Below are positions 23,203 through 34,399 of a stretch of 64,000 bases of DNA, one piece after another. How positions within the stretch are numbered: the stretch's first letter is position 1; the number at the start of each line of letters is the position of its first letter. Made by a program: the position numbers and the translations under genes. The notes beneath the pieces were generated by a model. It saw only the letters and a list, made by a program, of their open reading frames with translations, had not been told where the DNA came from and ran no database searches. Source of the DNA: Neoarius graeffei (Eukaryota > Chordata > Actinopteri > Siluriformes > Ariidae); assembly GCF_027579695.1 (NCBI RefSeq), contig NC_083577.1, positions 30,555,198 to 30,619,197 of the forward strand, given 5' to 3'.

Positions 23203-24254
23203 GTAAGTTTATTAATGTGTTGTTATTTGGTGATAGCAGCTAAACTCCTCGTTAGCCAATGTTAGCCACGAGAGTGAGCGGTAGGAGGATTTTAGCCGTT
23301 GCAGATGTAGCTAGGGATTCAGTTTATTATTGTGAAATTCTTATGTGAATGCTGGTAAGCAATGTAGTTACGTCAAGTTTAATGATATTGTATATCAGTA
23401 GTAGTAAGTTGATTGTGCACTTTGCAGTCGTGATGCTGAATAACAGAAGCAGCTTCCTACCCTGTTGTTCTGTTTCAGGGTTAAGCTAATAGTCAGCTTG
23501 TGAACACGTTCATGAGCAGCACAAATTCGTGTAAGTGTGTTCGTGTACATTAGCCAGACTGTCCATAGGGCAGAGAGGCAGGGGAGTTTATCATAGCCGT
23601 TTGAAATAGCAGTGCAGCAACCTGCACATTTTTTTCGTCACACTACCCGATCAAAAAAGAAAAGAAAACTCCGTCCCACTGCCTATCATGCACTATTGAA
23701 AAAAGCGCCACGATTTGGATTCCCCGGCATGCCACTCGCTGTTTGAATACAGGCTAGCAGCAACACTAAACTCTGCAAAATAGGCTGACTGTGCGCGGGA
23801 GTCTCGGTTCCCGCTGTTACACAGTGTTACGAAAATAAATTGTGCAGTCATCCAAACCATGAATTTACATTTAGTATATCAGGCTACCAGGCCGCCAAAA
23901 CAATGGTTTGAATGACTACAATTTAGAGAGCACAACTCTGTAACTGAACAGGTGCATTGGATATTTCCCAGTGAGGTAATTTAAAAAGTATCTGGGTAAT
24001 TGTTGAAGGAAAGATGAATCCTGCACACTGTCCTTTCCGTATTGTTCCCGAAACGTTGCACTTGTGGTAAGGAGGACAGTGCGTTAGCCACGACCGAAAC
24101 ATGGTGAGCAAAGTTCCTGTGGAAAGGAATGCGCGGGATGCATATTTCATTTAACATTTATTTTCGTAACAATCTATTATAGCTGGAACCAAGACTCCCG
24201 CGCCAAAGTTGTTCTTTCTGTCCCCGCTCCGCACAGGCTGAGGCAGCCTCGGAG

Positions 24255-24280
24255 AGGGAGAGAGCGAGAGAGAGAGCGCT
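24255..24280 (+). repeat. GA-rich simple repeat
   Basis: Short GAGA-type low-complexity tract. Confidence 0.7.
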
Positions 24281-25507
24281 TTTGCACACACCTCTGTAGC
24301 TTATCATATGGGGTAAGATGATGTCACTTTTGCACGGGCGAACAGGTCTTCTTTTTGAGACCTAAATTATGTCTGACACATTTCTCTATCCTTTGGTTTT
24401 TGTTTTTGTTTTTTACTGGCGCAAACATACATCGAAGTCACTTCAGGTTTCTCCACGTGTATCTTATTAATAATAATCATCTCATCTGACGTGATTAGAG
24501 ATTGGAGGAGCTCATGCCCCTGTTAACCCAAGGTGTCGTCCTACCCTCTATACGCACATAACAGAATGCCAATTCTCTGCATGAGTAGGCTACCATAATG
24601 GGGTATTTTTTTCATTAATTTTTGCATTTACTGTTTATATGTATTTATTTATATATTGTTTAGTTTTATTTTATTGTGAAAAATGAGACAGACAGCTCCC
24701 TGAATTTTTCATCTTCCTTTGCTGTTCTTCAACTTCAGGGTGTACAATTACAGTAAACATAGTGTGTACGGCATTAGACACGGTGTTCGACTTCGGCCCC
24801 AAAATTTCATTTCGGTGCCTCCCTAATAATTAATTAGATGGCCTGTTACTGGATCAAGTAAAGGTGTTAGTAGCGGCTGCTGTTATTCCCATCACTGATC
24901 AGAAATAAATAAAATATAAAAATTAATGAATGAGGCAGTAGTGTGTAGACCTGCAATTTGTGATGCAAGGCATCATGGAATCTGTTGTGCAGGCGAGACT
25001 GAACTATGAAACATAATACTTATAACAAGTTAAAGCAGTAAAAAAAAAAGAAAAAAAAGCAGGAAGGTCAATCAACTAGGCTTAAGTTGTGAATAGGAAT
25101 ACATGGTAGAGTGTTTACACTATGGACCTGGCATCGATACCTCTGACTTTATCATAGCAAGCCAAGAAGTTCAAAATACATTACTCCTTCAAAATGACTC
25201 CTATCGTAATATGTTTTTATAACACTTTGTCTGTTTATTTTTCTTGTTGGCTGATGACAATGTGAGAAACTTAGTTGGCTTTCAATCTTGCAGTCAATTT
25301 TGCCATCAATAAATAACTTTGTGACATTATTACTGTTTAGTTTTATTCCATGATGTATTTTACAGAACATGAGTATTTAAGATGCAAATATTTAACAGGT
25401 TGGGCACATGTGCCAGGGATGTTTACTGACATTTACTTATGTATTGCCTTTTCAATGTATTAAATTCATATTCTGCTGCTAAAATTACACCAATACGCCT
25501 AAGGTAG

Positions 25508-25622
25508 CTTGACTTGGACTTGACTTGACTTGACTTATTATAGGACTTGACTTGACTTTACTTGACATAGCCTGTGACTTGACTTGACTTGACTTGACTT
25601 GACTTGCCCAAGACAAAAAAAA
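25508..25622 (+). repeat. GACTT pentanucleotide array
   Basis: Tandem GACTT units with variants, the longest run about 25576-25605. Forms the right border of the element at 22755-25630. Confidence 0.85.
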
Positions 25623-25633
25623 CTTGGGACTTA

Positions 25634-25934
25634 AGGCCTCTGCATGGTCTTGCGACAAGGCTTTCGCAGATAGCTTTTCGCAGACAGTTGTAATTTATTG
25701 TTGAGCGGGGATAATAGGCGTGCGCGATGTTATTCACCGGCACAACGCAAGGGGGCGCGAAGTCGCTAGGAGTAGTTGGTGGGTGTGGTTAGTGGAGTGT
25801 TTATCCTCCGGTTACTTATAATGACTAGAATTTTTTTTTTTTTTATAATGACTAGAACTTTTTTTTTTTATAATGACTAGAACTGGAGTCGTATAGATGT
25901 ACGTACTTCCTCACTTCCTCAATCAACCGCTCTT
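25634..25934 (-). mobile_element. PIF/Harbinger fragment, inverted
   Basis: Reverse-complement relative of 14705-15047, starting after TTA with AGGCCTCTGCATG. It keeps the region before the MADF-like ORF and the first codons of that ORF. A TATAATGACTAGAA unit followed by a T run is present three times at 25816-25885, a local triplication. It breaks off at the hairpin at 25935. Confidence 0.65.
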
Positions 25935-26004
25935 CATCGCCGTGGATGCTGTGCTACTATCCTGGGGACCCTAGTAGGATAGTAGGACAGCATCCATGGC
26001 GATG
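25935..26004. repeat. Long inverted repeat (29-base stem, 12-base loop)
   Basis: Arms 25935-25963 and 25976-26004 pair with only two mismatches (for example GTGGATGCTGT against ACAGCATCCAT). It lies exactly between the truncated Harbinger piece and the inverted LTR leader. Confidence 0.9.
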
Positions 26005-26345
26005 AGCATCAAGCTGATCTGAAGATCCAAAGGGTCACGGCACCAGTGTAACGTGTGTGTTTGGGCATGAAGGAAGAAGACTCGAGATGCTGCTTTCCTG
26101 TATTTATTTTCTCCCTGCAGAAGACATCAACAGATAAATCTTCTGTCTTTTCCTTCCTACACCTCTGCTTCTAAACATGCACACAATGATAGCACCACCA
26201 GGAAGTGCAAACTAATGCTGCATGGGTTACATGATTGCATGAACAAATCGCACCAAAAACATGAAACTAAAAACATCTACAACTCATTAATGGTACAAAG
26301 CAACACAAAACAACTTGGTAAAAAAAAAAAGGATGTAACATAATG
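26005..26345 (-). mobile_element. LTR in inverted orientation, with primer-site-like leader
   Basis: 26048 to about 26345 is the reverse complement of the 3' part of the LTR at 40682-41690 (roughly 90% alike by eye), including AGGGAGAAAATAAATACAGG with its AATAAA and the terminal GTTACA. On the minus strand the LTR end is followed by TGGTGCCGTGACCC (about 26030-26045), which resembles a tRNA primer-binding site. So this is a 5' LTR plus leader pointing left, opposite to the gag-pol on its right. Confidence 0.75.
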
Positions 26346-26837
26346 AGAGACTGTGGTTTAGGGCACTCTGCTTTAATCTTTTTTTTTATACCCTCAGTGA
26401 GTTGATGACTTTTAATTGCTGATGTATATTATTCTTGTACTCCCAGTTAACTTTTTTTTCTACTCCATTTTGTTTCTGTGTACATATACAATGCAAGCAC
26501 ATTTAATGGTTAAAAGCAGCTGCTGAAATAACGATGGATGGGTTTGGTAGTCCTACTTTACCTAAAGGTAGGGGTGTTTGGTTCAATGATGTTGCTGACA
26601 GTAGGGCTGTAGGACATTCAAAGTTCACACCTGATGGTTGTGCAGAATCAGGGTTAGGTTTGAGCCCTGGTTGTACTCCTGTTGGTGGGATAATGAGGGA
26701 GGGTCCCCTTACTTCCACACCCTGCAGTGATGTTGATGACATTTGCCACCTCACAGACATGGTAGGGTAGTTAGGTTCTCAAATTGGTGAATCCATTGTT
26801 GCTAAGCTAATGTCAGCTGGTGTTGTTAACATGAATA
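26346..26837 (+). other. Probable 5' leader of gypsy element
   Basis: Non-repetitive DNA preceding the gag region. A short open frame (26534-26770, ATG at 26534 region) rich in Gly/Pro/Thr was not identified; it may be the N-terminal part or leader of gag. No LTR in the same orientation as gag was found. Confidence 0.35.
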
Positions 26838-27965
26838 GTGACCACCAGACTATCCCAGCCACCCAGAACACACCATGTGAAGTTAAGACATGACCTCCCA
26901 CATGCGACAGTCCATGTTAAACCTGATAAAGTGCTCCAGACATTCAGAAGTGACAACACTGACAAATACTCAGTCCAGGACTGGATTGACATGACTAAAA
27001 CTCACCTCAGAAAACAAGACATTCCTGTGTGCGAACAAGCAGAAGAAATCATGAGCCACTTAATGGGCAAGGCCAGAGATGATGTGAAGATTGCCTTGTG
27101 TAGTGATCCTGCACTTGATGTTACACAGCGACCTGAACTGATATACAATGTTCTTCTCCACTATTTCAGTGAGGCTCCCTCGTGTCTTCCTCTCGCTGAC
27201 TTTTATGCTACTCTGCCCAAGCACAGAGAAAACCCAGTCGACTACTGGATAAAACTGAACAAGGCAGCAGACCTAGCTCTTGAGGGCCTGCACAGACGAG
27301 GGAAGCAGATGGAAGACATGAATGATGAAGTGGCTCTCATGTTCATCAAACACTGCCCTGACCCGGAGCGATCCTGCACCTTAAAATGTAAGCCAATTCA
27401 TGAGTGGACCTCACGTGATGTTCAGCTGAGAATTGATGACTATCAGAGAGAGTTGAGGGCTAGTGGCAGAACCAATGGTGCTACACAGCTGAAGAGCCAC
27501 ATCACCTGTGAGCAGCCCAGCCCACCATCATTGAGCCTAGTGGCATATGAGCAGTGTCACACTCCGAGTCCATTACCCTCACCCTCCTCTCTCCAAGCCC
27601 AACGTTATGTGTGTCACCCTCCTTGCCCCTCTCCAGTGCCTGTCTCAGTTCAAGGTGGTCCCCAACATGCTCAGAGCCAAGCCTCAGTACCAGTTGTGGC
27701 ACAAAATCTCCAACAGTCAGAGGAGAGACTTCTTACTCATATGGTTGACATGTTTCATGAGATGATGGGGAATATGCAGCAGCGCAACACTACTCATCCA
27801 ATCCGAGGTGGGAGGCTCCAGCGTGCTCCTCGTGAGCGTCGTACCAGAGAAGCAGGTTGTAAAGTCTGTAATGACTCAAGCCACACCACCATTTCACACT
27901 GCATGTCTGAGAGACTGTTTTGGCTACTTCGCCCCTGGCCACACCAGACTGAGCTGCCCTGCTAA
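26838..27965 (+). pseudogene. Gypsy gag (capsid-nucleocapsid)
   Basis: A 375-codon open frame with capsid-like sequence (YSVQDWIDMTKTHL, MSHLMGKARDDVK, LLHYFSEAPSCLPLADFYA) in the N-terminal half and a Pro/Ser-rich linker. At the end CKVCNDSSHTTISHC is a zinc-knuckle-like motif; a second knuckle (CFGYFAPGHTRLSC) is in another frame, so a frameshift lies near 27915. The frame shown opens without ATG, so the true start is upstream or uncertain. Gag packages the element RNA in cytoplasmic particles. Confidence 0.75.
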
Positions 27966-28059
27966 TAACTCCTCTCAGTCCTAGTCTGAGGGGAAACTAG
28001 CCGACCTGTATTCGGAGGGAGGCAGTACAGGTCACACCACAAACTCCCAAACCGATGAC

Positions 28060-28434
28060 ATGTCTGATGCTGAGACTGTTTACACATCTGTGAGAGACTC
28101 ATGTAGTGACTCTGAAGTTGTTGTTTATCAGAATGCTCACAGAACAGGTAGCAGTGACAGTCTCTTCTACACAGCTGTGGACATGGGTGGGACAGTGAAA
28201 ATTGGCGGACTGTTGGACAGTGGTTCAATGGCCTGCAGCATCAGTGAGACAGCTGAAGTGAAGCTGAGAGAGGCTGGAATGATAACAGACCAAAAACTGA
28301 TTGATGTGAATGTGGTCCTTGTTGGATGTGGTGGACTTCGTGTTAAGCCAAAGTGTGCTTTTGACGTGGAGATGGAAATGTATGGCTGTAAAATGTTAGT
28401 CCCCACACTTGTTGTTCCAGGACAGCATGACTAG
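28060..28434 (+). pseudogene. Gypsy aspartic protease region
   Basis: Contains the retropepsin signature LLDSGSMACSIS about 50 residues in. It ends in an in-frame TAG (28432-28434) directly before sequence (LILGTSVITHLASVQ) that continues the protease fold, so this stop is a mutation. Confidence 0.75.
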
Positions 28435-28465
28435 TTGATACTAGGGACCAGCGTCATAACACATC

Positions 28466-29035
28466 TTGCATCAGTCCAAGCTATGTGAGTCCTACTGGAA
28501 GACAGTGTCTGGCCCTTGCCCAACCGGAGACCCAGAAACTGAACATTTCCTGTCCATGCTATCTGGTCTGAATCCCTGGAAAGGTGAAGATGTTCCTGAC
28601 AAGGTCAGTACAGTAAGGTGTAACTCGGCTACCTGCCTCGAGCCTGGCCATGAATATCTCATCTGGGGAAAACTGCCCAAAAACGCTGCTGTTTCCCCAG
28701 GCAGCACCATCATGACAGAGCCAACATCATCCTGCTCAGCTTCCAGAGGTGTTTTGGTCACAAAGATTGTAACAACATTGTGGGGAGACAGATGGGTCCC
28801 ACTGAAGCTCATCAACACATCACACAAGCCTGTGTTATTAAGGCGCAATGCAAAGTTGGCTGATGTCTACCCTGTCATAGCACTTGAAGACATGGATGTT
28901 GCAGAGCGCTCAGAGGTTCCCCTTGCTGGCTGCACTCAATCAGCCGTGCCGGCAACTGCAGACACAAATTCTGCTAAAGACAAGCTCAGGTCAGTTGGGC
29001 TCAGTGGTGTTGATATGGAGTCATGTGAAGTTTGA
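28466..29035 (+). pseudogene. Gypsy pol linker between protease and RT
   Basis: Another frame from the protease. WGDRWVPLKLINTSHKPVLLRRNAK and surrounding sequence form the spacer that fish gypsy elements of this type carry between PR and RT. Frame changes again into the RT frame near 29020. Confidence 0.65.
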
Positions 29036-30023
29036 GGACTGCAAGAGGAGAATGGCTGATCTTATTCTGCAGTATGAGGATGTCTTTTCATGCCACCATC
29101 TTGACTGTGGGGAGGCGAAGGGTTTTGTATACCACATACACCTGTCAGACAGCAGACCATTCAGGCTCCCATACAGGCGAGTGCCCCCTGGCCAGTACCA
29201 GAAGCTGCACCAAGTGCTGAGTGAGATGGAGGAAAAGGAGATCATCAGAAAATCGACCAGTGAATATGCATCACCATTGGTGCTTGTGTGGAAGAAAAAT
29301 GGAGATCTCCACATCTGTACAGACTTTTGCTGGTTGAACAGGAGAACCCTGAAGGATGCCCATCCCCTTCCTCGCCAGGCAGATTGTTTGGCAGTGCTGG
29401 GAGGTAACTGTTTGTTCAGCACCATGGATTTGACCTCCGGGTTCTACAATATGCCACTCCATGAGGACGACAGGAAGTACTCAGCATTCACCACTCCCAT
29501 GGGCTTGTATGGGTACAACCATCTGCCGCAGGACCTCTGCAACAGCCCTGGGAGCTTTATGCGCATGATGACCAGCATTTTTGGAGACCAAAACTATCTG
29601 AGTCTACTGTGTTACTTGGATGATCTGTTGGTGTTTGGACCTGATGAGGAGACTGCCTTGCTGCAGCTGGAGATGGTGTTCGAGAGGCTGCATGTTCATA
29701 ACTTGAAGTTGGCCCCCAAAAAGTGTTTCTTTCTCAGGAGGTCTGTCAAGTTTCTCGGTCACATAATAGATGAGAGTGGTGTTTCAACAGACCCCAGTAA
29801 GGTTGAGAATATCGCAAACATGGCGACCACTGACCTCATGGAGCCCGATGGCGTGACCCCATCTCAGAAGAGGATAAGGTCCTTTTTGGGGATGGTAAAT
29901 TACTATCAGCACTTCGTGCCCAGGTACTCTGCCATTGCCAAGCCGCTCTTTGATCTGCTGAAGGGTGGGAAAAGGCAAACACCACAAGACCAAACTGTCA
30001 GGCAGGAAGTTGTGTGCCTCTGA
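28884..30023 (+). pseudogene. Gypsy reverse transcriptase
   Basis: All RT blocks are visible: FRLPYRRVPPGQ, EKEIIRKSTSEYASPLVLV, the FSTMDLTSGFYNMPL palm Asp, FTTPMGLYGYNHLPQ, active site CYLDDLLVFG, and SVKFLGHIIDESGVS. The RT core runs about 29040-29990. The frame is lost after KGGKRQ, just before RNase H. The enzyme copies element RNA; here it cannot be fused to RNase H without the shift. Confidence 0.88.
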
Positions 30024-30519
30024 CTGGACAACAGAGCAGGAACAGTCTTTTGAACACCTGAAGTCTTCACTGATTCACAGTGCTGTCCTGGCTCATCCAG
30101 ATTTCACCCATCCCTTCATGCTGTCAACCGATGCATCCCTGGATGGCATAGGTGCTGTTCTGTCTCAGGTTCAGGAGAGTGTGACATGAGCCAGGCCCAT
30201 TGCTTTAGCCAGCAAGTCATTGTCTCAGTCCCAAAAGAATTACCCTGCTCACCGGTTAGAGTTTCTAGCCTTGAAATGGGCAGTCTGCGACAAGTTCAGT
30301 CACTGGCTGAAAGGCCACAAATTCACAGTCTGGACTGATAACCTGTTGACTCACATCCTGACAAAGCCAAAGCTAGACCGTTGTGAGCAATGTTGGGTGG
30401 CCAAGTTGGCGAGCTATGACTTCCATATCAAGTATATCCCAGGTCGGCAGAACATTGTGGCTGATGCCCTGAGCCGTGTGCTGTTTGTCAGAGAGCGTTG
30501 GCCACAGGTTGCTTGCTGA
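29965..30519 (+). pseudogene. Gypsy RNase H domain
   Basis: One frame with a TGA at 30187-30189. Motifs: FMLSTDASLDGIGAVLSQ (catalytic Asp), YPAHRLEFLALKWAV (Glu), KFTVWTDNLLTHIL (Asp), then YIPGRQNIVADALSR at the end. Followed by the tether segment at 30656. Confidence 0.85.
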
Positions 30520-30655
30520 ACCCTATGTAGGTCTTCTCACTGAGGTCAAGGATGTGGCAAATTCCTCCGTCCAAAATGCCTTCTGCTCATCCAGTGGTCA
30601 CAAGAACCCCTTTCCAGTGAGCGTCAATGCCCAGTCCACATGCAGTCCACTATAA

Positions 30656-30918
30656 ATGCACACTCAGTCTGTTGCAATGGAGGATGTGTCTGCTGTGCTG
30701 CAGTTGCACATTGAGTGGGATGCTGGTCCGAGGGCCCGTGGTGTTGAAGTCTTGCAGTATCTACCTCAGTTGGTTCCACCTGGACAGGACACCTTACCTG
30801 CCTACACCCAAAAGGACCTCCGTGACAAGCAGTTGGAAGACAGAACTCTCTCTCGTGTTATGGACTATGTTGAGAGATGTCAGAGGCCCTCTAGGAGCAT
30901 GGGCAATTGCTCTAAGAC
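30656..30918 (+). pseudogene. Gypsy RNase H-integrase tether, interrupted
   Basis: Frame-shifted relative to RNase H; reads into RVMDYVERCQRPS. It continues after the hAT element at about 34054 (SRRERFMES-like sequence, frameshifted). This marks the insertion point of the hAT. Confidence 0.6.
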
Positions 30919-31504
30919 AACGAGGGAGGCTCAGCCTCCTCTAAAAATGACGAACATCGTGTAGGATGAATTGCGCTAGGCTTATGTTATAGCTGACCTT
31001 TATTGCTATTTCAGATCCAGAATCATAGAAATATATGTGCTCAACCCAACTACAGTGCAAAATCATTCCGTTATAACTTTCCCCAGTTCACCTAATGTGC
31101 GCGTGAGTTTTTCCCCCTCGTGACAGCGCGATGCAGCCCAGCCTCAGTGGACTTCAATGGCATTGGGAGCTATGCGCTTTTCAATATCAAAATGCAAGAC
31201 GGTTATTGGATAAATACTGCAAAAATGCCCGCCTATGGACTCCGAGCCTCACATGGGAGGGACATGGCAAAGTTTTCCGCGAGGAGACTGGTGATTGGTG
31301 AAAGCGGCCGGATATTTTCTTTGATTGACAGCTCGTTTCAACTATAGACAGGCAGCGGTGAATTTCAGTTCAGTCCCATGCGGATTCGGAAGTGCTGTGG
31401 TGTATTGTAAGAGATCAGCTTACATTTCAATTTCATTCATTACATACGGTTTCTACCAGCTTTTTTAGTTTGTATATATTTTCATTGTAAATAAAGTGTA
31501 AATA

Positions 31505-33114
31505 CAGTGGTGCTTGAAAGTTTGTGAACCCTTTAGAATTTTCTATATTTCTGCATAAATATGACCTAAAACATCATCAGATTTTCACACAAGTCCTAAA
31601 AGTAGATCAAGAGAACCCAGTTAAACAAATGAGACAAAAATATTATACTTGGTCATTTATTTCTTGAGGAACATGATCCAATATTACATATCTGTGAGTG
31701 GCAAAAATATGTGAACCTCTAGGATTAGCAGTTAATTTGAAGGTGAAATTAGAGTCAGGTGTTTTCAATCAATGGGATGACAATCAGGTGTGAGTGGGCA
31801 CCCTGTTTTATTTAAAGAACAGGGATCTATCAAAGTCTGATCTTCACAACGCATGTTTGTGGAAGTGTCTCATGGCACGAACAAAGGAGATTTCTAAGGA
31901 CCTCAGAAAAAGCATTGGTGATACTCATCAGGCTGTAAAAGGTTACAAAACCATCTCTAAAGAGTTTGGACTCCACCAATCCACAGTCAGACAGATTGTG
32001 TACAAATAGAGGAAATTCAAGACCATTGTTACCCTCCGCAGGAGTGGTCGACCAACAGTGATCACTCCAAGAGCAAGGCGTGTAAGAGTCGGCGAGGTCA
32101 CGAAGGACCCCAGGGTAACTTCTAAGCAACTGAAGGCCTCTCTCACATTGGCTAATGTTAATGTTCATGAGTCCACCATCAGGAGAACACTGAAAAACAA
32201 TGGTGTGCATGGCAGGGTTGCAAGGAGAAAGCCACTGCTCTCCAAAAAGAACATTGCTGCTCGCCTGCAGTTTGCTAAAGATCACATGGACAAGCCAGAA
32301 GGCTATTGGAAGAATGTTTTGTGGATGGATGAGACCAAAATAGAACTTTTTGGTTTAAACGAGAAGAGTTATGTTTGGAGAAAGAAAAACACTGCATTCC
32401 AGCATAAGAACCTTATCCCATCTGTGAAACATGGTGGTGGTAGTATCATGGTTTGGGCCTGTTTTGCTGCATCTGGGCCAGGACGGCTTGCCATCACTGA
32501 TGGAACAATGAATACTGAATTATACCAGTGAATTCTAAAGGAAAATGTCAGGACATCTGTCCATGAACTGAATCTCAAGAGAAGGTGGGTCATGCAGCAA
32601 GACAACGACCCTAAACACACAAGTCGTTCTACCAAAGAATGGTTAAAGAAGAATAAAGTTATTGTTTTGGAAAGGCCAAGTCAAAGTCCTGACCTTAATC
32701 CAATCGAAATGTTGTGGAAGGACCTGAAGCGAGCAGTTCATGTGAGGAAACCCACCAACATCCCAGAGTTGAAGCTGTTCTGTACGGAGGAATGGGCTAA
32801 AATTCCTCCAAGCTGGTGTGCAGGACTGATCAACAGTTACCGGAAACGTTTAGCTGCAGTTATTGCTGCACAAGGGGGTCACACCAGATACTGAAAGCAA
32901 AGGTTCACATACTTTTGCCACTCACAGATATGTAATATTGGATCATTTTCCTCAATAAATAAATTACCAAGTATAATATTTTTGTCTCATTTGTTTAACT
33001 GGGTTCTCTTTATCTACTTTTAGGACTTGTGTGAAAATCTGATGATGTTTGAGGTCATATTTATGCAGAAATATAGAAAATTCTAAAGGGTTCACAAACT
33101 TTCAAGCACCACTG
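31505..33114 (+). mobile_element. Tc1/mariner element, nearly intact
   Basis: Ends CAGTGGTGCTTGAAAG and CTTTCAAGCACCACTG are inverted repeats (about 30 bases match), flanked by TA (31503-31504, 33115-33116). Inner copies of the terminal motif (CATATCTGTGAGTGGC near 31690 and its inverse near 32925) form IR/DR-like binding sites. About 1.6 kb, the normal Tc1 size. Inserted in the ZMYM1-like hAT. Confidence 0.95.
31872..32894 (+). pseudogene. Tc1 transposase, two stop codons
   Basis: One frame of 340 codons from ATGGCACGAACA to the stop, the full length of the family. Only TAG at 32007-32009 and TGA at 32529-32531 break it. N-terminal helix-turn-helix (HQAVKGYKTISKEFGLHQS), then HESTIRRTLKNNGVHG; the catalytic triad is in WMDETK, QQDNDPKH and PDLNPIEMLWKDLK (D, D, E). 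The first stop cuts between the two DNA-binding subdomains, so no active enzyme is expected. Confidence 0.95.
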
Positions 33115-34111
33115 TATAGTGTTGTCAAGTTTGCTATCTTAGTTCCAGAAATGTCGTTTATTTCAGTGACTGAACTTGAACTTGAGGGGGCTAGTCAGCT
33201 AGCAAGAAAGCTGCGCATGGCTGCCAAGCATTACTGATTTAATTTTGGCAAAGCCATTTGCCAGTCTTCCTTTCGAGGAAAAAATTAAAATTAAAGAGCA
33301 GGGTAGACCAACACCTCAAATTGACTTGGTGAAAAAGGTAGGGAATAATACTCGTTCCTTTCAGCTCTCCTGGTACGAGAAAGTGAATTGGCTAACAGCA
33401 AGTGACCCACATCAACAACAGTAAATAGGCTACTTTAGTAATATGTCATGGATGGACCAAAAATATAGAATCTATTTAAAATGTTTATGCTGAGTATATT
33501 ATATTGGAATATATATTTTTCTGGATATGAATTAAACACAGCTACAATTTGGAAAACATTTTTAAACAAAAACACAGCCGAGAACATTTCACACTACAGA
33601 CCTGGATTAAAAGTGAAGGGTTATCAAAATTGTCAATAAAACATTTCTCAGTCAAAATAAGTAAAATATAGGGAAAGTGTCATTGAATGAAATGTGTGCC
33701 ACCCAGCTCTATGTTTGGCTCCCCAAGGTCAGTGCTTGTGCCTATTCCAGAACACACTGCTGTTACTGCTGAGGTTCCTGACAAAGAGCTGCTTTCAATA
33801 ATGATCAATTTTTAAACAACATGCCACAATTTTAAAATATAAAATGTTAAAATATAACCCCCCCCAACACCACCATCATGTATATTGGACAGTAGGCTAA
33901 TGGGCCAAAAGAACCTGTTATTTCACAGTTTGTGACCCTGCCAACAATCAGCCAGATCAGAGGCAAGAGTATGGGCAAAATTGATGTGTTTTTTCTTTTT
34001 TCTTTTAAAATCTGGAAATATCGTAACCGACCAGCCTCCCCTGTTTGAAAGACTACCAGCTGCCACTGTCTAGGAGAGAACGGTTTATGGAGTCTGTCTG
34101 TCACAAAATAC

Positions 34112-34369
34112 TTGAAGCACTGGGATAGGTTAACTGTGAGCAACGGTGTGCTATACAGGATTTCAAGGGATCAGAAGACCAAGGCAAAGCACTTCCAATA
34201 TGTTGTCCTTGATTCACTCAAGACTGAGGTTCTGCATGGAGTGCACGATGGAGCGGGACATCAAGCTCAGTTCAGGAGCCTCAGCTTGACAAGACCGAGG
34301 TTTTTCTGGCTGAACCTCGACAGAGATGTGAGAGACTGTTCGCCATTGTCAGCAATGCATTGTCAGTAA
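34112..34369 (+). pseudogene. Gypsy integrase zinc-binding region
   Basis: HWDRLTVSNGVLYR begins the integrase N-terminal part; VLHGVHDGAGHQ gives the two His. After a frameshift the Cys pair lies just beyond (near 34340-34365). Resumes gypsy pol after the hAT insertion. Confidence 0.75.
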
Positions 34370-34399
34370 GACCATCGAGCCTGAGGGTAGGGCTCCCTT

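Larger units (their letters stand above)
22755..25630 (+). mobile_element. hAT-like element bounded by ACTTG arrays
   Basis: Both borders carry arrays and variants of GACTT/ACTTG pentamers (22757-22860 and 25508-25625), in the same orientation. Close to the left border is a BED-finger exon (23045-23202) like the first exon of a hAT transposase. The 2.3 kb after that exon holds no recognisable transposase core, so the element is decayed or internally replaced. No clear terminal inverted repeat or target duplication could be fixed, hence approximate limits. Confidence 0.5.
30919..34045 (+). mobile_element. hAT element, ZMYM1/TTF-finger type, containing a Tc1
   Basis: The ends AACGAGGGAGGCT (left) and AGCCTCCCCTGTT (right) are inverted repeats with small differences; flanking TCTAAGAC and TGAAAGAC match 6 of 8. 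The coding trace after the Tc1 (about 33160-33420) includes RPTPQIDLVKKV and TRSFQLSWYEKVNWL, matching the TTF-type zinc-finger entry of ZMYM1-like hAT transposases. The remainder is missing, so it is a deletion derivative. It separates gypsy RNase H from integrase. Confidence 0.65.

Noticed and set aside
25508-25622. GACTT array as a possible CRISPR-like array
   Set aside because: Five-base tandem units without spacers; the rest of the window is a vertebrate genome.
30919-34045. A complete ZMYM1-like host gene
   Set aside because: Only a short TTF-finger segment is present, between transposon ends inside a gypsy element.
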